52,073 nucleotides of DNA from Betaproteobacteria bacterium (lineage in GTDB: Bacteria; Pseudomonadota; Gammaproteobacteria; Burkholderiales; Rhodocyclaceae), in contig JACQAO010000013.1 of the NCBI GenBank assembly GCA_016194935.1, forward strand, positions 1 to 52,073, read 5' to 3'. The notes beneath the pieces were generated by a model. It saw nothing but the letters and a program-made list of their open reading frames with translations. It did not search any database and was not told the origin of the DNA. Shown here piece by piece: positions 10,347 through 19,416 of this stretch. Position 1 is the first letter of the stretch, and each line of letters opens with the position of its first letter. The position numbers were made by a program, and so were the translations under genes.

Positions 10347-10406
10347 GCCAAAGAAACGCTATGGAGCGTAGAGTGGGGAAAATTGACGGGATGGCAATTT
10401 ATGAAC

Positions 10407-10482
10407 TGGTGCCGGCGAGAAGAATCGAACTCCCGACCTTCGCATTACAAGTGCGCTGCTCTACCATCTGAGCTACGCCGGC
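10407..10482 (-). tRNA. tRNA-Thr (anticodon TGT)
   Basis: The minus strand gives a complete cloverleaf: acceptor GCCGGCG/CGCCGGC, D-arm TAGCTCAGATGGTAGAGCA, anticodon loop CTTGTAA closed by CGCA/TGCG giving anticodon TGT, and T-loop GTTCGATTC. The 3' CCA is encoded. It reads Thr ACA and related codons. Confidence 0.97.
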
Positions 10483-10568
10483 CTGAAAATATCAAGACTG
10501 GGATTATAGCCGTCCGGTCGTACTTTCCGCTACACTCCGCAGGCTGAAACACGGCATCTTTCTGCTCT

Positions 10569-12110
10569 ATGGCTTCCGCCAAATCCAAAGATTCCCGGTT
10601 GCGCCTGCTGCTCGTCTTCGCTGCCGAGGACGATGCCGCGCTGCTGCTGGCGCGCATACGCGAGGCCGGCCACGAACCTCAGTCGACGCGCGTTGCCAGT
10701 GCCGAAACGCTGCGGTCGGCGTTGTTGTCGCAGGCCTGGGACGCCATTCTTTGCGAGCACCGGCTGCCCGGCCTGTCCGCACTGGCGGCGTTGAAGCTGA
10801 TGCAGAGCCTGGATTTCGATCTGCCTTTCATCGTTATTTCAGACAGCATCGACGACAAGGCCGCCGCACGTGCGATGCGTGCCGGCGCACATGACTGTTT
10901 CGCGCGGAACAGCCTGGAACGACTGGCGCCGGCAATCGAGCGCGAAGTGCGCGATGCCCGTCATCGCGCCGATCACCGCGCCGCCCTGGAAATGCTCAAG
11001 GAGAGCGAAGCCCGTTTTCGCGTCTTGGCGGCCAACCTGCCCGGCATGGTTTTCCAGTTGCAAGTCGAGCCGGACAACAGCTTGCGCTTTGTTTATGTCA
11101 GCGAAGGCTGCCACAAGCTTTTTGGTTTGAAACAGCACGAGCTGCTGGCTACGCCGCAGCGTTTCCTCGCAGCCATCGACACAACCGACCGCGCCATTTT
11201 TGAACAGATGCTGAAGGAATCTGCAATCGGTTTCGCCACGCTCAACTGGGAGGGCCGTATCTTCAGCAATGGCCAGGCGAAGTGGATCAATCTGCGCTCG
11301 ACGCCGCAGCGCCTGGACGCCGGCGGCATACAATGGCAAGGAATCGTCACCGACATCACCCGCAGCAAGGAAATTGAAGTCCAGTTGCGCGGCTCGCGCG
11401 AACAATTATCGGAGCTTTCTTTTCACCTCGAAAGCGCCAAAGAAGAAGAACGGGAACGCATCGCGCGCGATATTCACGATGAACTCGGCAGTACGCTGGT
11501 CGCTATCAAGATCGATTTGGCGTTGCTCGGCGCCAAGCTGCCCGCAGAGCCGGTGGGCGGAACCTTGCTGCGCGACAAGGCGCATATGATCGAAGCGCTG
11601 GTGGACCGCGCCATGAACACCGTCAGCCGCGTGGCGCGCGAGCTGCGTCCCGGTATCCTGAAAGAATTCGGCTTGCCTGCGGCGATCGAATATCAGGCCG
11701 AAGACTTCAGCCAGCGCACCGGCATCGTTTGTCGCGTCAAGTGCGACGAAGACGGTATCGAACTTGATGAAAAAACATCTCTGGCGTTGTTCCGCGTCTT
11801 GCAGGAGGCGCTGACCAATGTCGCCAAGCACGCGCATGCTTCGCTGGTGGTGGTTCGACTGCGCCGCGAAAAAGGCAGGATTGCTCTGGAAATACGCGAC
11901 AATGGTCGCGGCATTTCCGAAGCGGATATGAACAAGCCAAAATCCTTCGGTTTGCGCGGCATACGTGAACGGGCCAGCAGCTTGAATGGCGAGTTCACCA
12001 TCACCTCTGCCGAGCAGGGTGGGAGTCATATTATCCTGCTGGTGCCGGATGCGAACCAGGGCAATACCGCAGCGCCAGCCGAAGAAGAACCGCAACGCAA
12101 CCTGTTCTGA
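10569..12110 (+). CDS. Hybrid-like sensor histidine kinase: degenerate receiver, PAS, HisKA_3, HATPase
   Basis: 513 residues, no membrane segments. Residues 11-125 have a receiver fold (FVISDS... equivalents present) but the phospho-acceptor position reads Glu (E63 in LCEHRLPG) and the conserved Lys is Arg (R113), so it is probably a non-phosphorylatable or phosphomimetic pseudo-receiver. A PAS domain follows at about 145-270, ending in the PAC-like GIVTDITRSKE. The HisKA_3 H-box is ERIARDIHDELGS with H303. The ATPase has QEALTNVAKHAHA, DNGRGI and GLRGIRERA. It is a cytoplasmic NarX/DegS-type kinase. The cognate regulator begins 5 bases after its stop. Confidence 0.93.
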   Translation: MASAKSKDSRLRLLLVFAAEDDAALLLARIREAGHEPQSTRVASAETLRSALLSQAWDAILCEHRLPGLSALAALKLMQSLDFDLPFIVISDSIDDKAAARAMRAGAHDCFARNSLERLAPAIEREVRDARHRADHRAALEMLKESEARFRVLAANLPGMVFQLQVEPDNSLRFVYVSEGCHKLFGLKQHELLATPQRFLAAIDTTDRAIFEQMLKESAIGFATLNWEGRIFSNGQAKWINLRSTPQRLDAGGIQWQGIVTDITRSKEIEVQLRGSREQLSELSFHLESAKEEERERIARDIHDELGSTLVAIKIDLALLGAKLPAEPVGGTLLRDKAHMIEALVDRAMNTVSRVARELRPGILKEFGLPAAIEYQAEDFSQRTGIVCRVKCDEDGIELDEKTSLALFRVLQEALTNVAKHAHASLVVVRLRREKGRIALEIRDNGRGISEADMNKPKSFGLRGIRERASSLNGEFTITSAEQGGSHIILLVPDANQGNTAAPAEEEPQRNLF

Positions 12111-12114
12111 ACCC

Positions 12115-12759
12115 ATGACTGAAAATAAAATCCATGTATTGATCGCCGATGACCACGCCATCGTCCGGCAAGGCTTGCGCCAAATACTTTCCGAGACCGA
12201 AGATTTGCTGGTGGCCGGCGAGGCCGACGATGGAGTGGACGCCATGCATCTGGCGCGTCAGCAGCACTGGGATGTGGTGTTGCTGGATGTGTCGATGCCG
12301 AATCGCAACGGCATCGACACTTTGAAGATGCTCAAGAAAGAATTTCCACGTTTGCCGGTGCTGATTCTCAGCATGCATCCGGAAGAGCAGTATGCAGTGC
12401 GGGCGCTCAAGGCGGGCGCCTCGGGCTACCTGACCAAGCAGAGCGCGCCGGAACTGCTGGTGACCGCCATCCGCCAGGTGGCCAGCGGACACAAGTATGT
12501 CAGCCCGTCACTGGCGATGAAGCTGGCGGATGTGATCTCGGAAAATAATGACCGCCTGCCGCATGAAACGCTTTCTGACCGTGAGTATCAGATACTGCGC
12601 TTGATCGCCGCGGGCCGCACCCTGACGCAGATTGCCGAGGAGTTGAACATCAGTGTCAAAACCGTCAGCGAATACCGCAAGCGGGTGCTGGACAAGATGA
12701 AACTCGAAACCAACGCCGAGTTGATTCATTACGGACTCAGGCATGGTCTTGTGGAATAA
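12115..12759 (+). CDS. NarL/FixJ-family response regulator
   Basis: 214 residues from ATG 12115. The receiver has the acidic pair at D12/D13, phospho-acceptor D58 (VVLLDVSMPNRNG) and the conserved Lys in GYLTKQSAPE. A LuxR-type helix-turn-helix occupies about 145-210 (LSDREYQILRLIAAGRTLTQIAEELNIS, split across the usual four helices). It should be phosphorylated by the adjacent kinase and act as a DNA-binding regulator; target genes are unknown. The four-nt gap to the kinase gene shows one operon. Downstream lies a diguanylate cyclase in the same direction. Confidence 0.95.
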   Translation: MTENKIHVLIADDHAIVRQGLRQILSETEDLLVAGEADDGVDAMHLARQQHWDVVLLDVSMPNRNGIDTLKMLKKEFPRLPVLILSMHPEEQYAVRALKAGASGYLTKQSAPELLVTAIRQVASGHKYVSPSLAMKLADVISENNDRLPHETLSDREYQILRLIAAGRTLTQIAEELNISVKTVSEYRKRVLDKMKLETNAELIHYGLRHGLVE

Positions 12760-12807
12760 TAATGCGACTCCCATAGCTTGCACCCACGATAGTAACGGCG
12801 AAAATCC

Positions 12808-14601
12808 ATGTCCAAGCCCACCCAACCCTCCGAGATCGCCCGCGAAGTCCTGCGCCAGCTGGCAATGCGCCGGACTTTGCCGACCCCCGACAATTACCTG
12901 GCGCTCTATCACGAAATAGCCGGTACGGTGGCGCAGGATATTTTTCCGGAGAAGGCGATAAAGAGCCTGGCTACAGCCCTGCCGCGCAAGACGGCTGAAC
13001 AGTCACGGTTTGCCCGGCAAATCGAAGTTGCCGCTGCTGACAAAAGTTGGGAAGCGCTGAAAGGCGCGCTGCTGGCGTTCTCCACCGCCAGCGCCGCCGA
13101 GCCGCCGCAGTGGTCCGTGCTGCTGCGCGACTTGATGTTGCAACTCGAAAGAAACCAGGCCGGGATGACCCCCGTCAAAAAGCGCGAGGCCATTGAGCGG
13201 GTGATCCAGGCATCCAGTTCACCCGATTTGTTGTTTTCCCGCATGCAATCCTTGCTGAATTCATGGTCGCAAGGGCAGGGGACTGAGGCTGATCAGGCTA
13301 TGGTCGAAGCGGAAGCAGCGACCGCGCCGAAGCATGGATCCAAGCCACAGCAGACGGGGACCGCGGCTCCCGCCTCGACGCTGACCAACGCTGCACCGGG
13401 CGGGCTGAACGCCGAGTTGCAGGAATTGATTGCGCAATTGCTCGAAAACAGCGTCGAGATACTGTTGGTTGATACGCCGGATCTCGCCGGGGAGGCTACC
13501 CGGCTGGCTGCGGATATCCGGGCGATCAGATCGCCGGCGGCGGTTGCAGAATTTACCGCACGCATGAAGAAATTCAGCTACCGCCTGCAATTCGTCACCG
13601 AGGATCAGGCCGAGCTGAAGAAAGCCCTGCTGCATCTGTTGCATCTGATCATCGAGAATATCAGCGAGCTGGCGCTGGACGACCAGTGGATGCATGGGCA
13701 GATCGCGCTGGTGCTTGATCTGTTTCAGCAACCGCTCAGCCTGCGCCAGCTTGATGATGTAGAGCGGCGCATGAAAGAAGTCATCTACAAACAGAGCGCC
13801 CTGAAGTCGCAATTGCAGGAAGCGCAGAATCGGCTGAAGGCGATGTTGGCCAGTTTCGTCGACCGGCTCGCCGATTTTTCAGAATCGACCAGCGGCTACC
13901 ACGACAAGATCGAAAGCTGCGCCGAGAAAATCAGCAAGGCCAGCAATATTTCCGAACTTTCCAATGTGCTCGACGAAGTCATGCACGAGACGCGCCTGGT
14001 GCAACTCAATGCCCAGCGTTCGCGCGACGAGATGCAGGCGATGCGTCTGCGTGTCGACGAATCGGAAAAAGAGGTGACCCGCCTGCAAGGAGAACTTGCC
14101 CAGGCCAGCGAGATGGTGCGCCACGATCCGCTCACCGGTGCGCTCAATCGCAAGGGCCTGGATGAAGTGCTGGAACGCGAGCTGGCGCAAGCCCAAAGGC
14201 ACGACAGCACGCTGTGCATTGCCTTGCTGGATATCGACAACTTCAAGAAGCTCAACGATACTCATGGACACCAGGTTGGCGACGATGCGCTGGTGCATCT
14301 GGCGCGGGTTACCCGTGAAACCATACGCCCCCAGGATTCCCTGGCGCGTTATGGCGGCGAAGAATTTATCATCCTGCTGCCGGACACTTCGCTGAATGAA
14401 GCGGTGCTGGCGGTAGCCCGCCTGCAACGCGAACTGACGCGCAAATTCTTTATGAACAAAAATGAAAAACTATTGATTACCTTCAGCGCCGGGGTCGCCG
14501 AAAAAGGCCGTGATGAACCGTCCGAGGAGGTGATCAAGCGTGCCGATGCGGCCATGTATCTGGCCAAGCGCTCCGGCAAAAACCGGGTACTGCCGGCATG
14601 A
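12808..14601 (+). CDS. Diguanylate cyclase (GGDEF) with long N-terminal helical region
   Basis: 597 residues. The N-terminal 430 residues have no recognised sensor domain: they are helical, with an Ala/Thr/Gln-rich linker at about 160-200 and a likely coiled coil before the catalytic part. The C-terminal GGDEF domain has [14 protein letters not shown], the metal-binding [12 protein letters not shown], and active-site GGEEF at about 515-520. An RxxD inhibitory site (RPQD) lies five residues upstream, so product feedback is expected. It makes cyclic di-GMP from two GTP. Its stop overlaps the rfbB start (ATGA), tying it to rhamnose synthesis. Confidence 0.94.
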   Translation: MSKPTQPSEIAREVLRQLAMRRTLPTPDNYLALYHEIAGTVAQDIFPEKAIKSLATALPRKTAEQSRFARQIEVAAADKSWEALKGALLAFSTASAAEPPQWSVLLRDLMLQLERNQAGMTPVKKREAIERVIQASSSPDLLFSRMQSLLNSWSQGQGTEADQAMVEAEAATAPKHGSKPQQTGTAAPASTLTNAAPGGLNAELQELIAQLLENSVEILLVDTPDLAGEATRLAADIRAIRSPAAVAEFTARMKKFSYRLQFVTEDQAELKKALLHLLHLIIENISELALDDQWMHGQIALVLDLFQQPLSLRQLDDVERRMKEVIYKQSALKSQLQEAQNRLKAMLASFVDRLADFSESTSGYHDKIESCAEKISKASNISELSNVLDEVMHETRLVQLNAQRSRDEMQAMRLRVDESEKEVTRLQGELAQASEMVRHDPLTGALNRKGLDEVLERELAQAQRHDSTLCIALLDIDNFKKLNDTHGHQVGDDALVHLARVTRETIRPQDSLARYGGEEFIILLPDTSLNEAVLAVARLQRELTRKFFMNKNEKLLITFSAGVAEKGRDEPSEEVIKRADAAMYLAKRSGKNRVLPA

Positions 14602-15677
14602 GCGCGGCTACCTTGTTCGTCACCGGTGGTGCGGGTTTCATCGGTTCGGCGCTGGTGCGGTTGCTGATCGCAGACAGCGACTGGCGCATCGTTAACATCG
14701 ACAAGCTCACCTATGCAGGCAACCTCGAATCACTGAAGGCGTTGACCGGGACGCATCGCCATATTTTTTCACATACCGATATTTGTGATCGCAGCGCACT
14801 GGATAAATTATTCGCAGAATATCGGCCTGCCGGAGTGATACACCTGGCTGCTGAATCGCATGTTGATCGCTCGATCCATGGCCCCGCTGACTTCATCGAC
14901 ACCAACATCGTCGGCACCTACACCCTGCTCGAAGCCGCCCGTGCGTACTGGTCAGGGATGACGCCGGAGAGCAGATCCGGCTTTCGCTTTCACCATGTCT
15001 CCACCGACGAGGTCTTCGGCAGCCTGGATGCAGACGGCTTGTTTGCCGAAACTTCGCCTTATCGACCGAACTCGCCCTATTCGGCGTCCAAGGCCGCTTC
15101 CGACCATCTGGTGCGGGCCTGGCAGCACACCTATGGATTGCCGACCCTGGTCACCAACTGCTCAAATAATTATGGTCCTTATCATTTTCCCGAGAAACTG
15201 ATTCCGCTGGTGATTCTCAATGCCCTTGCCGGTAAACCGTTGCCGATTTACGGCAAGGGCGACAACGTGCGGGACTGGCTATATGTCGACGACCACGCGC
15301 GCGCGCTGCGCCTGGTGTTTGAACGCGGCATGCCCGGCGAGACCTACAACATCGGCGGACACAATGAGAAAACCAATCTTGAGGTGGTGGAAGCACTGTG
15401 CGCCCTGCTTGACGAATTGCGCCCGCGCGCCGATGGCCGCCTCTACCGAGAGCAGATTAGTTTTGTCGCGGATCGCCCCGGCCATGATCGTCGTTATGCC
15501 ATCGATGCCGCCAAGATCCAGCGCGAACTTGGCTGGACGCCGCGCGAGAGCTTCGAGACAGGCCTGCGCAAAACTGTCGCGTGGTATCTCGCCAACCACG
15601 GCTGGATCGAGCATGTGGTGAGCGGCGAGTATCGCAACTGGATGCAACAGAACTATACGGACAGGAATGCTGCATGA
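14598..15677 (+). CDS. rfbB: dTDP-glucose 4,6-dehydratase
   Basis: 359 residues, standard length. Extended short-chain dehydrogenase fold with NAD-binding [12 protein letters not shown] near the start, [15 protein letters not shown], the catalytic THR/ASP/GLU region [13 protein letters not shown], and YSASK with Y161 and K165. It converts dTDP-glucose to dTDP-4-keto-6-deoxyglucose, step two of dTDP-L-rhamnose synthesis. It starts inside the stop codon of the diguanylate cyclase gene and ends in an ATGA overlap with rfbA. Confidence 0.98.
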   Translation: MSAATLFVTGGAGFIGSALVRLLIADSDWRIVNIDKLTYAGNLESLKALTGTHRHIFSHTDICDRSALDKLFAEYRPAGVIHLAAESHVDRSIHGPADFIDTNIVGTYTLLEAARAYWSGMTPESRSGFRFHHVSTDEVFGSLDADGLFAETSPYRPNSPYSASKAASDHLVRAWQHTYGLPTLVTNCSNNYGPYHFPEKLIPLVILNALAGKPLPIYGKGDNVRDWLYVDDHARALRLVFERGMPGETYNIGGHNEKTNLEVVEALCALLDELRPRADGRLYREQISFVADRPGHDRRYAIDAAKIQRELGWTPRESFETGLRKTVAWYLANHGWIEHVVSGEYRNWMQQNYTDRNAA

Positions 15678-16561
15678 CAAAACGCAAAGGCATCATACTC
15701 GCCGGGGGCGCAGGCACGCGGTTGCACCCGGTGACGCTGGCGGTTTCCAAGCAGCTTCTGCCGATCTATGACAAGCCGATGATTTATTACCCGCTTAGCA
15801 CTTTGATGCTGGCGGGCATCCGCGACATTCTGTTGATTTCGACGCCGCAGGATACGCCGCGTTTCGAGCAATTGCTGGGTGACGGTAGCCAGTGGGGGCT
15901 GAATCTTCAGTATGCAGTGCAGGCGTCGCCCGACGGACTGGCACAGGCATTCATCATCGGCGGTCATTTCATTGGCACTGCTCCGTCGGCCCTGGTGCTG
16001 GGCGACAATATTTTCTACGGCCACGATTTTTCCGCCCAGCTACAGAGTGCCGGCGCAATGAACCAGGGCGCCACGGTGTTCGCCTATCCAGTCAATGACC
16101 CCGAGCGCTACGGAGTGGTTGAGTTCGATGGCGGCGGTCGCGCCATCAGCATCGAGGAAAAACCGCGCCAGCCGAAATCCCGTTACGCGGTAACCGGCCT
16201 GTATTTCTACGATAGCCAGGTGCGCGACATTGCTGCCGGGCTAAAGCCTTCTGCGCGCGGCGAACTTGAGATTACCGACGTCAATCGCTGCTATCTGGAA
16301 AACAATCAGTTACATGTGGAGATCATGGGGCGCGGCCTGGCCTGGCTTGATACCGGCACCCACGATTCTCTGCTGGAAGCCTCGCAGTTCATTGCCACCA
16401 TCGAGAAACGCCAGGGCCTCAAAGTAGCCTGTCCTGAAGAAATTGCCTGGCGTCTGGGCTGGATCGACGCCGCACAACTCGAACAGCTTGCCCAGCCGCT
16501 GGCGAAAAGCGGTTACGGAAGTTACCTGCTCGGCTTGCTCAGGGACAAGGTTTTTTCCTGA
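15674..16561 (+). CDS. rfbA: Glucose-1-phosphate thymidylyltransferase
   Basis: 295 residues from ATG 15674. Nucleotidyltransferase signature [22 protein letters not shown] at the start, followed by [32 protein letters not shown] and the [19 protein letters not shown] region. It joins dTTP and glucose-1-phosphate to give dTDP-glucose, the first step of dTDP-L-rhamnose synthesis, and is normally feedback-inhibited by dTDP-rhamnose. It overlaps rfbB by 4 nt and touches rfbC by one base, so the four genes are translated as a chain. Confidence 0.98.
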   Translation: MTKRKGIILAGGAGTRLHPVTLAVSKQLLPIYDKPMIYYPLSTLMLAGIRDILLISTPQDTPRFEQLLGDGSQWGLNLQYAVQASPDGLAQAFIIGGHFIGTAPSALVLGDNIFYGHDFSAQLQSAGAMNQGATVFAYPVNDPERYGVVEFDGGGRAISIEEKPRQPKSRYAVTGLYFYDSQVRDIAAGLKPSARGELEITDVNRCYLENNQLHVEIMGRGLAWLDTGTHDSLLEASQFIATIEKRQGLKVACPEEIAWRLGWIDAAQLEQLAQPLAKSGYGSYLLGLLRDKVFS

Positions 16562-17103
16562 TGCAGGTACTTGCGACGACCATCCCCGAGGTACTGCTGA
16601 TCGAGCCGAAGGTCTTCGGCGATGCACGCGGTTTCTTTTTCGAGAGTTACAATCAACGCACTCTCGCGGAACTGGGACTGAACGCTGAATTTGTCCAGGA
16701 CAATCACTCGCGTTCGGCGCGTAATGTGCTGCGCGGCCTGCATTACCAGATCGAACATTCTCAAGGCAAGCTGGTGCGCGTGATCGCCGGCGAAGTGTTC
16801 GACGTGGCCGTCGATCTGCGCCGCAGCTCGCCGACTTTCGGCCAGTGGGTCGGCTACCTGCTTTCTGCTGAGAACAAACGCATGATGTGGGTGCCGCCGG
16901 GTTTTGCCCACGGTTTCTACGTTACTTCGGAATATGCCGAGTTCCTCTACAAGACCACGGACTACTGGTACCCGGAGCATGAGCGCTGCCTTGCCTGGAA
17001 CGATCCGGAACTGGCCATCGCCTGGCCTTTGGCGGGGACGCCGCTGCTGGCGTCGAAAGATAGCGCCGGCATGAGTTTGCGCGAGGCCGCAGTGTACCCA
17101 TGA
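16561..17103 (+). CDS. rfbC: dTDP-4-dehydrorhamnose 3,5-epimerase
   Basis: 180 residues, the usual size. Cupin-fold epimerase with FFFESYNQRTLAELG, QDNHSRSARNVLRGLHYQ (the catalytic His is in GLHYQ), GEVFDVAVDLRRSSPTFG and MWVPPGFAHGFYVTSEYAEFLYK, all typical. It epimerises C3 and C5 of the 4-keto sugar. Its ATG begins on the last base of rfbA, and its stop overlaps the rfbD start by 4 nt. Confidence 0.98.
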   Translation: MQVLATTIPEVLLIEPKVFGDARGFFFESYNQRTLAELGLNAEFVQDNHSRSARNVLRGLHYQIEHSQGKLVRVIAGEVFDVAVDLRRSSPTFGQWVGYLLSAENKRMMWVPPGFAHGFYVTSEYAEFLYKTTDYWYPEHERCLAWNDPELAIAWPLAGTPLLASKDSAGMSLREAAVYP

Positions 17104-17954
17104 AAAAAATTCTCCTCACCGGCAGGGATGGCCAGGTCGGCTGGGAGTTGCAGCGTACCCTGGCGCCGCTCGGCGAGGTGACGGCATACAGCCGCGCAAC
17201 GCTCGACCTGGCCGATAGCGCCGCCGTTTGCGCCGCGATCCGCGCGCTGCGTCCTGATCTGATCGTCAATGCCGCCGCCTACACAGCGGTCGACCAGGCG
17301 GAAAGCGAGAACAGTCTCGCCATGCAGATCAACGGCCAGGCTCCTGGGGTGATGGCCGAGGAAAGCAAAAAACTTGGTTCATTGCTGGTGCATTATTCCA
17401 CCGACTATGTCTTCGATGGGACCAAGGACAACGCCTACATTGAAGATGATCGTCCTGACCCGATTAACGCTTACGGTCGCAGCAAACTGGCGGGCGAACA
17501 GGCGATTCAAGCGGTCGGCTGTCGTCATCTGATCTTCCGCACCAGTTGGGTATATGGCCTGCGCGGCAAAAATTTTCTGCGAACCATTCTGAGGCTTGCG
17601 GAAGAACGAACAGAGCTGCGCATCATCAACGACCAGTTCGGCGCGCCGACCTGGAGCCGCATGATTGCCGGTGCGACTGCGCTGTCATGTGTCCGCAAGA
17701 CTCCGCCGGAAGGCTTGTTCCACCTGGCGAGCGGCGGCGCCACTTCCTGGCATGGATTTACCCAGGCGATCCTCGAATTGACGCGCCACCTGCGCACCCG
17801 CGAACCGGTATTGGCGGCCATAGCGACGCGTGAATATCCCCTGCCGGCGGCGCGTCCGCAAAATTCCCGCTTGTCCTGCGAGCGCTTGGCGGCGGAGGCG
17901 GGCATCCGTCTGCCGGATTGGCGAACGGCGCTCGGCTTGTGCCTGGAAAATTGA
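17100..17954 (+). CDS. rfbD: dTDP-4-dehydrorhamnose reductase
   Basis: 284 residues. NAD(P)-binding LLTGRDGQVGWELQRTL at the N-terminus, VNAAAYTAVDQAESE, the STDYVFDGTK motif with catalytic residues, and YGRSKLAGEQA carrying the YxxxK pair. It reduces dTDP-4-keto-L-rhamnose to dTDP-L-rhamnose, the donor for O-antigen, capsule or glycolipid rhamnose. It is last in the B-A-C-D operon, a different order from the enterobacterial B-D-A-C. A sigma-28-like promoter begins 22 bp after its stop. Confidence 0.98.
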   Translation: MKKILLTGRDGQVGWELQRTLAPLGEVTAYSRATLDLADSAAVCAAIRALRPDLIVNAAAYTAVDQAESENSLAMQINGQAPGVMAEESKKLGSLLVHYSTDYVFDGTKDNAYIEDDRPDPINAYGRSKLAGEQAIQAVGCRHLIFRTSWVYGLRGKNFLRTILRLAEERTELRIINDQFGAPTWSRMIAGATALSCVRKTPPEGLFHLASGGATSWHGFTQAILELTRHLRTREPVLAAIATREYPLPAARPQNSRLSCERLAAEAGIRLPDWRTALGLCLEN

Positions 17955-17975
17955 AGACAAAGATACCCAGTGCGC

Positions 17976-18002
17976 TAAAGTTGCATCGCCGCGTGCCGTA
18001 AA
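17976..18002 (+). promoter_or_regulatory. Sigma-28 (FliA) type promoter
   Basis: TAAAGTTG at 17976-17983, an 11-bp spacer, then GCCGTAAA at 17995-18002. Compared with the flagellar consensus TAAAGTTT-N11-GCCGATAA this is 7/8 and 6/8 with exact spacing. It stands 50 bp before the YjfB-type motility gene. Identification is by eye. Confidence 0.75.
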
Positions 18003-18052
18003 GCAGGTACGGAGCCGTTTGGTAATACGGCACAGTCAACCCGGAGGTCCTT

Positions 18053-18247
18053 ATGGATGCAAGCGCAATCGTTTCCGCCGCAACCGCCATGTCCGAGGCC
18101 AAATCCGGTCAGGCCGTGCAGATGGCGGTGCTTAAAAAGGCGTTGGACCTGCAAGGACAGGGAGCGATCCAACTGGTTCAAGCTGCGGTGCAGACGCCAG
18201 CAAGCAACCCATCCCACCTGGGTAGCCAGATCGATACTTTCGCCTGA
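18053..18247 (+). CDS. YjfB-family putative motility protein
   Basis: 64 residues beginning MDASAIVSAATAMSEAKSG, then helical QMAVLKKALDLQGQGAIQLVQAA, a short Pro/Ser linker and LGSQIDTFA. This matches the small YjfB family (named putative motility protein), which is usually 55-70 residues and begins with the same Ala/Ser-rich helix. Molecular function is unknown. A GGAGG ribosome binding site precedes the ATG. The sigma-28-like promoter 50 bp upstream supports control with late flagellar genes. Confidence 0.85.
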   Translation: MDASAIVSAATAMSEAKSGQAVQMAVLKKALDLQGQGAIQLVQAAVQTPASNPSHLGSQIDTFA

Positions 18248-18331
18248 TTCCTGACTGTCCAGACTGTCCTTTGGCGACAGCGACCTGGTGGCTTATACTC
18301 AGTCACTTCTCAGTGCATTCCCCGTAGTTGT

Positions 18332-19117
18332 ATGCAAGTCCTGCGTTTTGCTTCGCTTGGCAGCGGTAGCCGTGGTAACGCGATGGTCGTCGAGGTGCGC
18401 GGCGCCCGGGTGTTGCTGGACTGCGGCTTCGGTGCACGTGAGCTGCACGCGCGTCTGGCGCGCATTGGCCTCGTCCCCGGCGATTTGTCCGCCATCCTGG
18501 TGACGCATGAACACAGCGATCACAGTGCAGGCGTTTTCAAATGTGCGCGGCGATATGACCTGGAAGTTATCCTGACCCACGGGACGCTTTCCGCCATGCC
18601 TCGTGATCGCAGCGCGCCGCCGCGATTGCGCGTGATCGACAGCCATCGTCCATTCGTCGTTGGCGAAATGGAAATACAGCCATTTCCGGTACCTCATGAT
18701 GCCCGTGAGCCGGTGCAGTTCGTGTTTTCCGACGGGCATCATCGCCTCGGCGTCCTCACCGACACGGGCAGCATTACGCGGCACATTGTAGATATGCTCA
18801 GCCCTTGCGATGCATTGGTGCTGGAGTGCAACCATGATTCCGTGATGCTGGAAAACGGGAGTTATCCGCGTGTGCTCAAGCAGCGGATTGGCGGTCGCTA
18901 TGGGCATCTCGACAACCAGACGGCGGCGGCTTTACTCGGTGAACTGGATCGGACACGCCTGCAGCATGTAGTGGCGGCGCATATCAGTGAGCAGAACAAC
19001 ACGCCGCAATTGGCGCGCTCTGCGCTGGCGGGAGTGCTGGGTTGCAGCCAGGAATGGGTCGGCGTAGCCAGCCAGGAAGAAGGATTCGCCTGGCGCGAAT
19101 TGACATTGGCGGAGTAG
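18332..19117 (+). CDS. MBL-fold metal-dependent hydrolase (YycJ/WalJ-like)
   Basis: 261 residues with an N-terminal FASLGSGSRGNAMVVEVRGARVLLDCGFG typical of this subfamily and the metal-binding THEHSDHSAG at about 59-68. Further histidines of the site occur in VPHDAREPVQF and GHLDNQTAAALLGEL. Gly-Ser-rich N-termini of this kind mark the YycJ-like group of phosphodiesterase or exonuclease-like MBL enzymes; the substrate is not known. It is a single cytoplasmic gene ending at a strong bidirectional terminator. Confidence 0.9.
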   Translation: MQVLRFASLGSGSRGNAMVVEVRGARVLLDCGFGARELHARLARIGLVPGDLSAILVTHEHSDHSAGVFKCARRYDLEVILTHGTLSAMPRDRSAPPRLRVIDSHRPFVVGEMEIQPFPVPHDAREPVQFVFSDGHHRLGVLTDTGSITRHIVDMLSPCDALVLECNHDSVMLENGSYPRVLKQRIGGRYGHLDNQTAAALLGELDRTRLQHVVAAHISEQNNTPQLARSALAGVLGCSQEWVGVASQEEGFAWRELTLAE

Positions 19118-19139
19118 GAAAGACGAGTCGCGTTGAGGC

Positions 19140-19169
19140 AAAAAAGCCAGCCCGAAGGCTGGCTTTTTT
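19140..19169. terminator. Bidirectional intrinsic terminator
   Basis: AAAAAAGCCAGCC, loop CGAA, GGCTGGCTTTTTT: an 8-bp or longer GC stem flanked by A and T runs. It serves the MBL hydrolase gene on the plus strand and the small lipoprotein gene on the minus strand. Confidence 0.93.
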
Positions 19170-19191
19170 AAGGAACAAGCGATTACTTCGC

Positions 19192-19416
19192 TTACTTCTT
19201 CGGCTCTTCCTTCTTCGGCTCAGCAGCCGGAGCAGCGGCAGGAGCAGCAGCATCAGCCGGCTTGGCGGCATCAGCGGGTGCAGCAGCCGGAGCGGCAGGC
19301 GCCGGCGCCGGAGCGGCCGCAGGAGCGGGAGCCGGCACGGGTTTGGCTTCTTCTTTCTTGCCGCAGGCGCTAACGGCAAGTGCTACGAGTGCAGCGACGA
19401 GGAGTGATTGTTTCAT
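19192..19416 (-). CDS. Small Ala/Pro-rich lipoprotein
   Basis: 74 residues. Signal peptide MKQSLLVAALVALAVSAC ends in a lipobox (AVSAC, lipidated C18) followed by GKKEEAKP. The rest is almost only Ala, Pro, Lys, Glu and Asp, in imperfect PAPAPAAAP-like blocks, ending PKKEEPKK. It should be a flexible lipid-anchored envelope peptide; no folded domain is present. The +2 residue is Gly, which in enterobacteria favours outer membrane transport. Low-complexity lipoproteins of this kind are common in betaproteobacteria without known function. Confidence 0.8.
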   Translation of the reverse strand: MKQSLLVAALVALAVSACGKKEEAKPVPAPAPAAAPAPAPAAPAAAPADAAKPADAAAPAAAPAAEPKKEEPKK

